DNA from: a virus
Length of the DNA stretch: 64,000 bases
Strand: one strand, 5' to 3'
IMG/VR virus record: IMGVR_UViG_3300046782_000218
Coordinates: 25,119-89,118 of that record
The notes under the pieces are model-generated. The model did no database searches. It was not told where the DNA came from and saw only the letters and a program-made list of their open reading frames with translations. The translations under genes and the position numbers were made by a program. Positions within the stretch are counted from its first letter, which is position 1, and every line of letters starts with the position of its first letter. Shown here piece after piece: positions 23,065-31,245 of this stretch.

Positions 23065-23431
23065 CAGGAAACTGACGCTTTTCCGGACCCGTGGCCGGTT
23101 TGTTGCTGTCGTTGATGATGGTGAACAGTCGGTCGAACTCGATGCCGGGCATGCGCTTGACGTTGGCCATCGTCACGTCCCAGACGGTGCCGTCTTCCTC
23201 GTCCAGGTTCCAGGCGATGATGGACGCCAACACCATCTCCTGACGGAACGTGGTGGTGTCCATTTCGATCTGGACACCTCGGTCGCCGTCCACGTGGCCG
23301 CTGGTCAGGGCCCTTTCCGCTTGTTCCTTGTCCCCCTGGGACAGTACCTCTCGGATCTCTACCCAGTACCCAGAACCCTCGGAGCCGATCGGAACCCTGC
23401 GGGTGCCGGAGTAGGCGGAAAGGAATCCCAT
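22952..23431 (-). CDS. Tail assembly chaperone, first frame (gpG-like)
   Basis: This 159-residue protein begins MGFLSAYSGTRRVPIG and contains DTTTFRQEMVLASIIAWNLDEEDG and PGIEFDRLFTIIND, typical of tail chaperones that bind the tape measure. After about residue 118 the composition becomes unnatural (GVGDHQDGNDGG), while the +1 frame carries the conserved gpT part. This supports programmed frameshifting near 23077-23086. Confidence 0.85.
   Translation of the reverse strand: MGFLSAYSGTRRVPIGSEGSGYWVEIREVLSQGDKEQAERALTSGHVDGDRGVQIEMDTTTFRQEMVLASIIAWNLDEEDGTVWDVTMANVKRMPGIEFDRLFTIINDSNKPATGPEKRQFPDGGVGDHQDGNDGGRHTVIAGHVLARTGTVEAARPTT
23077..23086 (-). other. Candidate +1/-2 frameshift site in tail chaperone genes
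   Basis: The first frame reads CCG GAA AAG CGT; the gpT-like frame is +1 (equal to -2) and the -1 frame meets a stop within a few codons. The run GGAAAAG would let a lysine tRNA slip back two bases from AAG to AAA. The exact site is inferred and could lie elsewhere in the overlap. Confidence 0.45.
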
Positions 23432-23444
23432 CGCAGCCTTCTTT

Positions 23445-24881
23445 CTAGTACGGGAGGTAAACGCTGTTGTTGATGATCGCGCGAATCGTGTACTGATTCG
23501 CGCCGCTGAGCGGGCGGCTGGCCTCGTAGGTGAGCGTGGACATGACCACGTCGTCGATCTTGAGATCGTTCGCGTACTTGCTCAAGGCGATCTGCGGCAT
23601 CTGGATGTCGATGGTGCCGCCGTTGGCCGGGTGCACCAGGGTGAAGTCCAGGGCGCCCAGGGTGCCGTTGGCCATGCGGCTGAAGTCGCCGTAGGTGGCG
23701 TCGTTGAGGCTGTCGAACACCACATCGAGAGCGCCACTGGTGTGGATCGTGAGCGGGGTGATGAACGAGGGTCCGTGCTGGCCGGAGTAGGTGTACGTCT
23801 CCTTGAGCCCGTTGTCCACGCTGACACTGATGTTGCTGGCCTCAGTGCGCAGCGTGCCGTAGATGGACAGGTTGGCCTCGGCGAAGACGTAGGGCATCTC
23901 GTCGACTATGTTGATGCCGGTCGGGCTGCCCAGGATGGCCACCGACTGGCCGGAGATGTCCAGCGACATCTCCACGGCGGTGTTGCCTACGGGAGCCTTG
24001 AGGTCCCACTTGCCGACCTTACACCCGGCAAACTGGAGGGACTGAAACCCGCCGATGTTCTTCTCTACCGTCAGGGACGACAACGTGTTGGCCTGCGTCA
24101 CGGTGTGCGTGAACGGGGTCGACACAATGATGACCTGAGCTGCCGATGCGTGGTTGAACGTCAGCGGCGAGTCCAGGGTAAGTGTGTTGGTCACCACGTT
24201 GGTAACCTTGCGCACCTCGGACGTGATGCCGCCAGCCACCGTGTTGACGTCGATCTGGATGATCGTTCCGGTGACGATGCCGGTGGCCGAGGTGACATCG
24301 GCTGTGGACGTCGGAGCGGTTATCGGGGCCGACAGGGTGGTGGTGGTTCCCGTGACAGCCGGGTCCAGGGCGGCGTGCGCGTATGTGAACGCGTCCGGCA
24401 CCGTGACGACCGATCCGACCAGGTTGGAGATCAGCCGAGCTTCTCGGGTGCTGCCCGACCCGATGATGATCTCCTGGCCGATGGCGAATCCGGTGGGAGA
24501 CGTCAGCGTGGCGGTGAAGGTGCCAGCGGCTGCGGTTCCGGTGATCGTAGTAGACACCGGGGTGGTGATGGTGCCGTAGACGCCCCACCCGACAGCCGAG
24601 TCAGCGCCGATGGACGCTACGGTGACTTCCATGGCGTTGGACGGGAAGATCGGGCCGGTCACGGTGCCGGTGAACTTGGCCTCGCCGTACAGGTTGTAGA
24701 TCTGCTTGTCTCGCACGCCCTGCATCAGCGCCGGAGAGAACCAACCGGGGTCCTCCTCCATGGTGTTGGACGCCATGGGCAGGAACGTGTTGGCCGCTAT
24801 CGGAGTGCCGAAGGTTGTCTCCTTGGCGAATCCGGTGGCGGAAAGAGACCCGTACTTTTCCAGGCTCGTGGGGTATGCCAC
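23445..24881 (-). CDS. Major tail tube protein with inserted domain
   Basis: This 478-residue protein lies between connectors and tail chaperones. It begins MAYPTSLEKYGSLSATGFAK and ends with a tail-tube-like strand region (IKIDDVV/YTIRAIINNSV). Residues about 110-260 are threonine/valine-rich beta repeats (TITGTAAAGTFTATLTSPTG), which look like an inserted Ig-like decoration on the tube. The GTG start has AGGAGG upstream. The size is large for a tube protein because of the insert. Confidence 0.8.
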   Translation of the reverse strand: MAYPTSLEKYGSLSATGFAKETTFGTPIAANTFLPMASNTMEEDPGWFSPALMQGVRDKQIYNLYGEAKFTGTVTGPIFPSNAMEVTVASIGADSAVGWGVYGTITTPVSTTITGTAAAGTFTATLTSPTGFAIGQEIIIGSGSTREARLISNLVGSVVTVPDAFTYAHAALDPAVTGTTTTLSAPITAPTSTADVTSATGIVTGTIIQIDVNTVAGGITSEVRKVTNVVTNTLTLDSPLTFNHASAAQVIIVSTPFTHTVTQANTLSSLTVEKNIGGFQSLQFAGCKVGKWDLKAPVGNTAVEMSLDISGQSVAILGSPTGINIVDEMPYVFAEANLSIYGTLRTEASNISVSVDNGLKETYTYSGQHGPSFITPLTIHTSGALDVVFDSLNDATYGDFSRMANGTLGALDFTLVHPANGGTIDIQMPQIALSKYANDLKIDDVVMSTLTYEASRPLSGANQYTIRAIINNSVYLPY

Positions 24882-24889
24882 AGACCTCC

Positions 24890-25189
24890 TCAGCGGTCGA
24901 TGTCGTCAGCAGAACCGCTGCTGTCGGTCTTGGCGGCTGGCCGCTTGCGGATGGGGGCGTCCCGGGGCGGGACGGGGGTCTCTGCGACCTCGGACGGCGT
25001 GGCGGGGCTCTCGGCCGTAGGCAGCTCTTCTAGGCCCTCGGTGCCCCCTTCTACGGCTTCTACGTCCGTCCGGTGTATCAGGCGATCAATGTCGTCATCA
25101 GACACCCAGAATTCCTGGCCGGGTTCGACGGTTCCTATCGGAGGCGAAAGGAACGTCACGGTTTTGTCTCCGGTGTACCTCAGCTTCAC
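24890..25189 (-). CDS. Small head-tail region protein
   Basis: A GTG at 25189 starts MKLRYTGDKTVTFLSPPIGTV, about 99 residues. The amino half is a small beta domain with PGQEFWVSDDDIDRLI, resembling short phage neck proteins. The carboxy half is acidic and proline-rich with a basic end. It sits between the gp10-like gene and the tail tube gene. Function is inferred from position. Confidence 0.65.
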   Translation of the reverse strand: MKLRYTGDKTVTFLSPPIGTVEPGQEFWVSDDDIDRLIHRTDVEAVEGGTEGLEELPTAESPATPSEVAETPVPPRDAPIRKRPAAKTDSSGSADDIDR

Positions 25190-25193
25190 AGTG

Positions 25194-25652
25194 TCACCTT
25201 CTCCTGAACTCGGCCAGCATGGCATCTCGGTACTGCTGCCGAAGTGACGGCATCATCGGCATCATCGCTCTGCGCGGGAACGGATCGGGCCTGGTGCCCG
25301 GGTGATTAACCCGTTTGGCGAAACGGCCGTGGCCGTCCCTGCCCGTCCAGTGCAGCGCTTTGGCGCGTTTCGCTTCGATGATGTGAGGAGGGGTGCCATT
25401 CAACACATATTTGGCGTATGGTACCGAGGTAGTGAAGATCACCGACACGCCGAGCATCGAATGGGACATGGTCCGATAGATGATGCTGTCTCGCAGCCTA
25501 CCACCCTCCGGACCAGGAGCCACGGGGGCAAACTGCTTGAGCACCATCCTGCTCCGAGGTGCAGCCTGATTGGCCCAGGTAACGGCGGCTCGCTGCCACT
25601 TGAACCCGTGGATCGGGTTGTTTTCGGTTCCGGACACCATGACGCTGATCAT
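25194..25652 (-). CDS. HK97 gp10-like neck/tail completion protein
   Basis: This 152-residue protein contains LRDSIIYRTM and PYAKYVLNGTPPHIIEAKRAKALHW, the conserved Y-x-x-Y-V-x-x-G-T-P-P-H-x-I segment of HK97 gp10-like proteins that join head and tail. It overlaps the previous gene by four bases and belongs to the connector block. Confidence 0.8.
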   Translation of the reverse strand: MISVMVSGTENNPIHGFKWQRAAVTWANQAAPRSRMVLKQFAPVAPGPEGGRLRDSIIYRTMSHSMLGVSVIFTTSVPYAKYVLNGTPPHIIEAKRAKALHWTGRDGHGRFAKRVNHPGTRPDPFPRRAMMPMMPSLRQQYRDAMLAEFRRR

Positions 25653-26128
25653 ATCTGCACCGCCTCGTACACATCGAGCCCGATCCTAGCAGTGTAATAC
25701 AACATCCGGAGAGTGGACGGAGTACGTTCCGGCGGATATTCCAGCTCGAAGTCCTCGCCGATGGCCAGAATTTGCGACACCACACCGGTTGTTGGGTCGG
25801 TGATGAACAGCGGCATCGTTGTCGTCCAAGTCTTGGTCATCACCGCATCAACAATCAGCGGGAATTCTTGATCGACGCTCGGCTCATCAGGCATCGTCTC
25901 CCACGACAGATAGACGTCAACCATCCAGTTCAGGCGTTTGAATCCGGGGCCGCGAGGAGCCGACTGCCGCATACCGCGAAGTCGGGCCCCGTAGATGTAC
26001 GCCTTGGGTCGGTCGATGTCCTCGACGGTGGGGGGCGTGATGTACGCCTCCAAATTTCGGTCGAGAGCTGGAATGGGAAGGTCAGCCAACAGTGACTGCA
26101 CGTATATCTGTACCGAGTTGAGCGGCAT
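25649..26128 (-). CDS. Head-tail connector/tail terminator-like protein
   Basis: This protein of about 159 residues begins MPLNSVQIYVQSLLADLP. It contains KAYIYGARLRGMRQSAPRG and a strand-rich end (TLRMLYYTARIGLDVYEAVQI). The length, composition and place between the connector and gp10-like genes match tail terminator or neck proteins. The ATG overlaps the previous stop (TGATG). Confidence 0.7.
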   Translation of the reverse strand: MPLNSVQIYVQSLLADLPIPALDRNLEAYITPPTVEDIDRPKAYIYGARLRGMRQSAPRGPGFKRLNWMVDVYLSWETMPDEPSVDQEFPLIVDAVMTKTWTTTMPLFITDPTTGVVSQILAIGEDFELEYPPERTPSTLRMLYYTARIGLDVYEAVQI

Positions 26129-27114
26129 CAAATCACCCGCTTGTACGGCTTGAGCAGTTCCTTGTACTGATCCATCAGATCCTCGGTTCCGTGGCCGCCC
26201 ACGGTTTGCGATCCAGGCAGGTTCTGAATCGACACCGACGTGATGCCCGCGTCGAGAGCCTGGGTAGTGGCCGCCAACGTGGCCGCCCAGATTACATCAG
26301 CCGGAAGGGACGACACCAGTACCGTAGCCGGGTTGCCTCCGTTGTGTCCGAACATCAGAGGTTCAGCCAACTGCAACGTTCCGGGACCGGCCGGAGCCGT
26401 TCCGCCACCATTGGGCAAAACCGTTGGGTTGGTGGCCGTTACAGATAGTACGTTTATCACCTCGGTGGATGATCCGTCGTAGATGAACGCTGCGGCTCCC
26501 GTGAACCCAGTTACGTTGTCAACCGTCAGCGTCGTAGCTCCGGCCGTAGCATCGGACATAAGGCCGCTGTGAGGCCAGCCGTTGACGTACGAGCAGGCAA
26601 ACCGGAAGCCGTTCCGCCCAAGAGTCCACCCGGCAAACCCTGGAGCAATGAGAATAGACTGACCACCGGCACCGCCAGAACCCGAGGGTACGTTAGACCC
26701 GTACACGCCGATCACTGGGTTTTCGATGTCGGTCATCGTCGGAGGAACTTGGTTCCACTGCCGAGGGAACGTGCCGTTGGGCGAAATCTGTACGGCCAAC
26801 ACCTCGGTAACAGGCCACCGGCTTAGCACCCATCGAATATTTCCGGTGCCCTGCTCCAAATTGATCCGAAAATCGCCCGGTCCGGATCGTTGCTCGTTAT
26901 CGACCGTGGCTCTCAGCGCCTGGTTGCAGTATCCATCAACGATCGTCGTAGCTCGCCAGCAGATGTTCTGTTGTTCCGCCAACTGGTCGGCTGTAGACGC
27001 CTTGGGAAACGGGATGATCGACCAGCTGATGCCTGTAGGAGCGTTGCTGATGATGTTGGGGGTTATGTAGGGAGTAGCGATATACCCTCCTCCTTGGCCA
27101 GCCGCCGAGCGCAT
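26128..27114 (-). CDS. Head-tail connector protein
   Basis: This protein of about 328 residues has YITPNIISNAPTGISWSIIP, then ICWRATTIVDGYCNQALRATVD, typical of actinophage connector proteins with a helical core. A beta region follows (ATTLTVDNVTGFTGAAAFIYDG). The start is unclear: ATGs at 27150 and 27114 have weak ribosome sites, while a strong GGAGGAGGG precedes TATATCGCT, where homologues would be expected to begin. The 27114 start is a compromise. Confidence 0.7.
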   Translation of the reverse strand: MRSAAGQGGGYIATPYITPNIISNAPTGISWSIIPFPKASTADQLAEQQNICWRATTIVDGYCNQALRATVDNEQRSGPGDFRINLEQGTGNIRWVLSRWPVTEVLAVQISPNGTFPRQWNQVPPTMTDIENPVIGVYGSNVPSGSGGAGGQSILIAPGFAGWTLGRNGFRFACSYVNGWPHSGLMSDATAGATTLTVDNVTGFTGAAAFIYDGSSTEVINVLSVTATNPTVLPNGGGTAPAGPGTLQLAEPLMFGHNGGNPATVLVSSLPADVIWAATLAATTQALDAGITSVSIQNLPGSQTVGGHGTEDLMDQYKELLKPYKRVI

Positions 27115-27251
27115 TGAGAGCACAACCAGCGCTCGTTGGTCGAGTCCCATGTCCCGTGTCGGTCACAGAATGACGATCGGCAGCTATCGCAGTTCCCGAC
27201 CGGAGGGCGTCCCCGTTGGGGGCACAACTTGCACGAATTCCGGCCCCTCAA
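27063..27251 (-). CDS. Small double zinc-finger protein, TTG start
   Basis: This 62-residue protein has CKLC, CDSC, FCDRHGTW and CSQC, enough ligands for two zinc ions in a treble-clef or B-box-like fold. It starts at TTG with a very strong ribosome site (AAGGAGGTGA). The end overlaps the connector gene. It is one of several zinc proteins in the structural operon. A role in assembly or nucleic-acid contact is possible but unproven. Confidence 0.65.
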   Translation of the reverse strand: MRGRNSCKLCPQRGRPPVGNCDSCRSSFCDRHGTWDSTNERWLCSQCARRLAKEEGISLLPT

Positions 27252-27270
27252 CGGGTCACCTCCTTCGGCG

Positions 27271-27810
27271 TCAGCTGCTGGCGGGAGGCTTGCGGGCAGG
27301 TGCTGCTGCCTTCTTGGCCGGAGCCGGTGCCTGCTTGACAAGGGGCGGGGTGTTGTCCGGCGCCACCAGCATCGACACGCCGCATTCCGGGCAGAACTTG
27401 GTGCCGGTCGGAACCACGTGGCCACTCGGGCACTCCTCGGTGGTGGGTCCGGTCTGACCCTGGAGAGTACCACCGGTCATGATCTGAGCCAACTGCTCGA
27501 TGGCCTTGGGAAGGTCGCCGAGCTTGGACAGCTCCTGAATGGCGTCATGGGTCGAGTTCTCTCGCTGACGCTTGCCTGCGCGCTGGTCGGATTCGCGCCG
27601 CATCTGCTCGTCGGGAGTCTCGGGGATGTCGTCCGGGTGCCCCGCCCAGTGCGGGTCACTGCGAAGGATGTCTTCGCAGGGGCCGCAGGTCAGAGCCCAG
27701 ATCTTGTCAGGCGCACCCTCGCGTACGGGTCGGCTGTGAGTTTCTCCACAGCCTCCGTGCTGGGGCGAAATCGAAACGCCCATCACGTCGCTACGAGCGT
27801 AAGCGGTCAT
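27271..27810 (-). CDS. Zinc-ribbon protein in structural operon
   Basis: This 179-residue protein has an amino CGETH...CGPCED metal site and a helical middle (AIQELSKLGDLPKAIEQLAQIM). Near residue 126 is ECPSGHVVPTGTKFCPECG, a zinc ribbon, followed by an alanine/proline/lysine tail. It lies between head decoration genes and connectors. Function is unknown. The basic tail could touch DNA or another protein. Confidence 0.7.
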   Translation of the reverse strand: MTAYARSDVMGVSISPQHGGCGETHSRPVREGAPDKIWALTCGPCEDILRSDPHWAGHPDDIPETPDEQMRRESDQRAGKRQRENSTHDAIQELSKLGDLPKAIEQLAQIMTGGTLQGQTGPTTEECPSGHVVPTGTKFCPECGVSMLVAPDNTPPLVKQAPAPAKKAAAPARKPPASS

Positions 27811-27840
27811 CGCAACCTCATTTTCCTACTTGTCAAGCGC

Positions 27841-28119
27841 TTAAACAGCGCGAGTCGGTTCCCCGCAGCGGGGGCAGATCTTGTTCCAGGCATTCCACAG
27901 CCGACCACACGGGTCGCACCGTTGGCCGTTCTTAGTTCCGAAAGAGACGGCACCCTTGGCCTCTACCAGGCCGGTAGACCCGAACTGGCCACGGTTGATA
28001 GCGGAAGCGTGACGGTCATCGACCGTAATCGATCCGCCGGGTCGAGACGCCGTGTACTTGGTGCCGTCCTTGCAGTCGAACCCAGAACAGCCGGGGGGTA
28101 GCTGAACCTTCACGCTCAC
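27841..28119 (-). CDS. Small zinc-ribbon protein
   Basis: This 92-residue protein opens MSVKVQLPPGCSGFDCKDGTKY and ends RCDPCGRLWNAWNKICPRCGEPTRAV, a clear two-CxxC zinc ribbon. The amino part resembles small phage head-associated proteins. It starts at GTG with GGGAG upstream. It directly precedes the other zinc-ribbon gene in the same operon. Confidence 0.7.
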   Translation of the reverse strand: MSVKVQLPPGCSGFDCKDGTKYTASRPGGSITVDDRHASAINRGQFGSTGLVEAKGAVSFGTKNGQRCDPCGRLWNAWNKICPRCGEPTRAV

Positions 28120-28131
28120 TGCGCGACTCCC

Positions 28132-28425
28132 TTACTGTGCGGTTGATATGAACGCGCCGACCGGAGTCGGACCGGCAACCGATCCGATGCCGTACAGGGT
28201 GACACCCTTGGAGCCTACGAAAGTGGTCAGAGTGACAGACTGGCCGCCCACTATGGGCGCTCCGTTGGCCGTGGTGACGTTGGCGGAGGTGCCTATGTAC
28301 ACGATGGTGGTGCTGGCTGCCCCTACGGTCAAGGTGACGCTGCTGGCCCCTGGAGGAACGTCGCAGATCTTGACGGCAGACGCCGTCACGGAAGCCTGAT
28401 ACGCGGTTATGGCCACGGAGGTCAT
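28132..28425 (-). CDS. Small beta-rich capsid-associated protein
   Basis: This 97-residue protein reads MTSVAITAYQASVTASAVKICDVPPGASSVTLTVG... and is almost all beta strand, rich in Ser/Thr/Val. It resembles the two upstream genes in composition and size. These genes follow the major capsid gene, the usual place for decoration or head-fibre proteins. It overlaps the previous stop by four bases. Decoration is inferred. Confidence 0.6.
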   Translation of the reverse strand: MTSVAITAYQASVTASAVKICDVPPGASSVTLTVGAASTTIVYIGTSANVTTANGAPIVGGQSVTLTTFVGSKGVTLYGIGSVAGPTPVGAFISTAQ

Positions 28426-28907
28426 ACCCCGCTGACCACGCGCACCGCGCCGTTGTTGGAAGCACTGAGCTGGCCGAAAGTTACGCCGGTACCGTGGTCG
28501 AAAGCCAGAGCAGACACGACCACGCTAGTGCCAGTGGACCCAGCACCTACCGTGACCACCTCGGTGCTGTTACCGTCCTGGACCACTACCACCATGCCGT
28601 TGGTGTAGCTTGCGCCGCCGGAAGCCACGGGGAGGGCGGTACCGGTGGCCACCACACTGCCGGACGTTACGCTGGTGGGAGCCTTGACTGCGCCTGCACC
28701 CGACACGGCGTAGATGGACTGCGCCACGGACGGCAGGCTGATCTCCTGGTTGGGCGCCAGGGGGAACCCGGTGGCCGACGTCACACCGGTCTGACCGAGG
28801 TACACAGTCACCGGGCTGGTGTTGGTGATGATGAAGTTCTGGGCGTTCGCCTGCGGAGCAAAAACCAGAACCGGAGCCGTGCCGACCGTTGCGGTCGAGG
28901 TCGCCAT
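28422..28907 (-). CDS. Capsid decoration-like protein
   Basis: This 161-residue protein begins MATSTATVGTAPVLVFAP after AAAGG. It has FIITNTSPVTVYLGQTGVTSATGFPLAPNQE and a second beta domain with VVVVQDGNSTEVVTVG. The motif of a NTG/NTS loop, then V-x-L-G, then L-x-P-G/N-Q-x-I is shared with the next upstream gene, which suggests duplication. A head decoration or fibre role is inferred from position after the capsid gene. Confidence 0.65.
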   Translation of the reverse strand: MATSTATVGTAPVLVFAPQANAQNFIITNTSPVTVYLGQTGVTSATGFPLAPNQEISLPSVAQSIYAVSGAGAVKAPTSVTSGSVVATGTALPVASGGASYTNGMVVVVQDGNSTEVVTVGAGSTGTSVVVSALAFDHGTGVTFGQLSASNNGAVRVVSGV

Positions 28908-28929
28908 ACTGTAGCCTTTCTTGGCCAAC

Positions 28930-28958
28930 GCCCGACCCCCGCACACCAGGGGTCGGGC
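28930..28958 (-). terminator. Hairpin, 10-bp stem, in the capsid operon
   Basis: GCCCGACCCC (28930-28939) pairs with 28949-28958, just after the stop at 28972. It probably tunes read-through between decoration genes. Confidence 0.6.
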
Positions 28959-28971
28959 TGCTGCGGGCGGA

Positions 28972-29292
28972 CTAGTCGACGACGTTGCCGGTGGCGAAAC
29001 CGGCCTCGATCGTGGTTGTTCCGGACGCGGTGATGGCGTACACGTCGCCGAGGGTGTTGCCCTTGACGTACTTGTAGCCGTTGATCACGATCTGCTGGCC
29101 GGGAGCCAGCCGCAGGCCGGTGACGGTCACAGCCGCGATGCCGACGAAGCAGGTCGTGGTGCCGGTGTTGATGATGGTAAGGTCAGTCAAATTGGCACCT
29201 GTGGAGTACAGGGCCGAGGTGGTGTCGAACACCTTGGTCGCCGAGTTGGTGACGGTGGTGTTCTGCACCGTAGATGCAGCAAAGATGGCCAT
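28972..29292 (-). CDS. Capsid decoration-like protein
   Basis: This 106-residue beta-rich protein begins MAIFAASTVQNTTVTNSATK and has LTIINTGTTTCFVGIAAVTVTGLRLAPGQQIVING, parallel to the downstream gene. It is bounded by hairpins on both sides, so its expression can be set apart from the capsid gene. High expression as a capsid decoration is a reasonable inference. Confidence 0.65.
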   Translation of the reverse strand: MAIFAASTVQNTTVTNSATKVFDTTSALYSTGANLTDLTIINTGTTTCFVGIAAVTVTGLRLAPGQQIVINGYKYVKGNTLGDVYAITASGTTTIEAGFATGNVVD

Positions 29293-29330
29293 GCCGCTGG
29301 TTCCTCTCTACACGAGCCGAAGGAGGGCAA

Positions 29331-29370
29331 CCGGGCGACCTGCTCCACCCTCGAAGAGCAGGTCGCCCGG
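29331..29370 (-). terminator. Strong hairpin after major capsid gene, 15-bp stem
   Basis: CCGGGCGACCTGCTC (29331-29345) pairs with 29356-29370, ten bases after the capsid stop codon. It probably partly terminates or stabilises the abundant capsid message. Confidence 0.75.
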
Positions 29371-29379
29371 TAGTGTGCG

Positions 29380-31206
29380 TCAGCTAAACGGGGTGACGTC
29401 GCTGACCTGGAGGCCCTGGATCAGGCCGGAGTAGAACGGGGCGTGGCTGACCAGCGCGCCGTACATGAAGATCGAGTAGCGGAACGTAGCGTCGATGACG
29501 GGCCAGGCGATGGACACATAGTCCTGCACCATGGTCATCTCCCACGCGTTGGCGACGTTGGTCCACGTCTGCGGGAGCTGGTAGGTCATGAGCATCGCCG
29601 TGCCCTGGGTGAGCCACGGGTGGACGACGAGCTTGAGCACCGACCGGGTGATCGGGTTCTGGAACTCGGAGACCGCAGCGCCGACGCGAACGCCGGGAAC
29701 CTCGGACTGTTCCAGGAACAGCCGGTAGTTCGTGGCCGAACCCTGCGCGATCACGTCGTTGGACAGGCGCATGATGTCGCCACCATCGCCGACGATCTCG
29801 GCCGGGTCGGCACGGAACGCACCCGGGTTGTTGCTGCTCTGGTTCTCCCACAGGGAGTCGAGCGCGGTGTACAGAACGTTGTAGTTCAGGTGGCTGGCCG
29901 CCGACGGGTTGTAGTACCCGCCCTGCCATCCCGAGGGGTAGATGCCCGAACCGGCGGACTTGCCCGCCAGCGTCGGGATGATGCCCTCCATGCGGGTCGG
30001 GGAACCCGTGGTGGTGTCGGAGGTCGGGGGGATCGGCTGGGTGGAGAGAGCCGCCGCGCCCTGCAGGGTGTACTTGACACCGCCCACGCCGGTCGCGAAG
30101 CGGTACCAGTTGGTGCCGTCCGTCGAGGTGTAGATGTTGTAGGTGAGAGCACCGGTCGAGGGGCCGATGGTGAGGTCCACCACCTGGCTGGCCGCTACGG
30201 TGGTGGCGGTGGACGCCGAGGGGACGGTCTCGCCGTAGTAGTTCGCGGCGGTGACCTTGACCGAGGTGACCGAGGTCGCCAGCGCGGTTTCGCCGGAACC
30301 CGCCGCGCGCACGACTGCCGACACGATGGTCGGAGCGGCCAGCGTGGTTGAGGTTGCCGCCAGCATTTGGTATTCCTCGCCGAGCATCATCTCCTGCAGG
30401 AGGATGAGGTTGGCGAGGGCCGACACGTCCTCGAAGCCCTGACCGGCGAACTGCGCCAGCCACGACAGCGATTCCGTCAGACCGAAGAACCGGTAGGGCA
30501 CGTTGATCGTGACCTCGGTCTGGCTGCCGGACTGCGGGAGGTTGAGCGGCCACGAGGTCATGCTCGGGTTGCCGGTCTGGACCAGCTCGGGGATCGAGAT
30601 GTCGAGCACGCCCTGACCGCCGGTCTGAGAACCGGAGATGCCCGTGAACACCTTCTCGATACGGCTGGTACCCTGACCGGCCGGTCGCGGAAGCTTGTTC
30701 CGGAATACCGTGTACATCGGGTAGATCAGCCGGGACGGAGCCAGTAGGTCGAACGGGACCAGGCCGGAGACCGTGCCGATGCCGAGGTTACCGGCAGTGA
30801 ACGACTTCAGCGCGTCTGCACCGCCCGGCATGTTGCCGAGGACCTGGGAGAGCTGCTCTCCGAGCGACGGGGTGTTGAGCGCGGTCTTGAGGTAACCGAA
30901 CTGGTTGAGGAAACCCGGGTTCAGACCCTTGACCACGTCCGACTTGGCGTAGAACCCGCGCTGCGTCTCTGCCCGCAGGTCCATGGCCGCCTGGTGCGAC
31001 TTGGTCATGATGGCGACCGGGTCGGTCAGCGGCTCGTTGCCGCCACCTGCATACCCGGCACCCTTGACCATGAACGGCATGCGAGCCTTGAGCATGTCGC
31101 CCGAGTGGTTGTAGCGCGTGGATTCCGCCTCAGCGGCCTTCACGACCTGTCCGGCCTGAGCAGCCGGGGCAGCCGGGGCAGGGTCCATGGTGAGGATGTC
31201 AGCCAC
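29380..31206 (-). CDS. Major capsid protein (HK97 fold) with inserted beta domain
   Basis: This 608-residue protein follows the prohead protease gene. The amino region is alanine-rich, then DLRAETQRGFYAKSDVVKGLNPGF. VPYRFFGLTESLSWLAQFAGQGFEDVSALANLILLQEMM fits the E-loop/P-domain spine. Residues about 300-390 (VVRAAGSGETALATSVTSV ... YNIYTSTDGTNWYRFATG) look like an inserted fibronectin/Ig domain. The end (WPVIDATFRYSIFMYGALVSHAP) is typical of actinophage capsid proteins. It starts at GTG after AAGGAGA. Confidence 0.88.
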   Translation of the reverse strand: MADILTMDPAPAAPAAQAGQVVKAAEAESTRYNHSGDMLKARMPFMVKGAGYAGGGNEPLTDPVAIMTKSHQAAMDLRAETQRGFYAKSDVVKGLNPGFLNQFGYLKTALNTPSLGEQLSQVLGNMPGGADALKSFTAGNLGIGTVSGLVPFDLLAPSRLIYPMYTVFRNKLPRPAGQGTSRIEKVFTGISGSQTGGQGVLDISIPELVQTGNPSMTSWPLNLPQSGSQTEVTINVPYRFFGLTESLSWLAQFAGQGFEDVSALANLILLQEMMLGEEYQMLAATSTTLAAPTIVSAVVRAAGSGETALATSVTSVKVTAANYYGETVPSASTATTVAASQVVDLTIGPSTGALTYNIYTSTDGTNWYRFATGVGGVKYTLQGAAALSTQPIPPTSDTTTGSPTRMEGIIPTLAGKSAGSGIYPSGWQGGYYNPSAASHLNYNVLYTALDSLWENQSSNNPGAFRADPAEIVGDGGDIMRLSNDVIAQGSATNYRLFLEQSEVPGVRVGAAVSEFQNPITRSVLKLVVHPWLTQGTAMLMTYQLPQTWTNVANAWEMTMVQDYVSIAWPVIDATFRYSIFMYGALVSHAPFYSGLIQGLQVSDVTPFS

Positions 31207-31245
31207 AGACTTCTCCTTAACATTATGGTGTAGCGGGAAGGTGGT

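Noticed and set aside
23631-25247. A 538-codon plus-strand open frame
   Set aside because: It runs antisense to the major tail protein and the next gene, with low-complexity Gly/Arg/Val composition and no recognised domain. It is a shadow.
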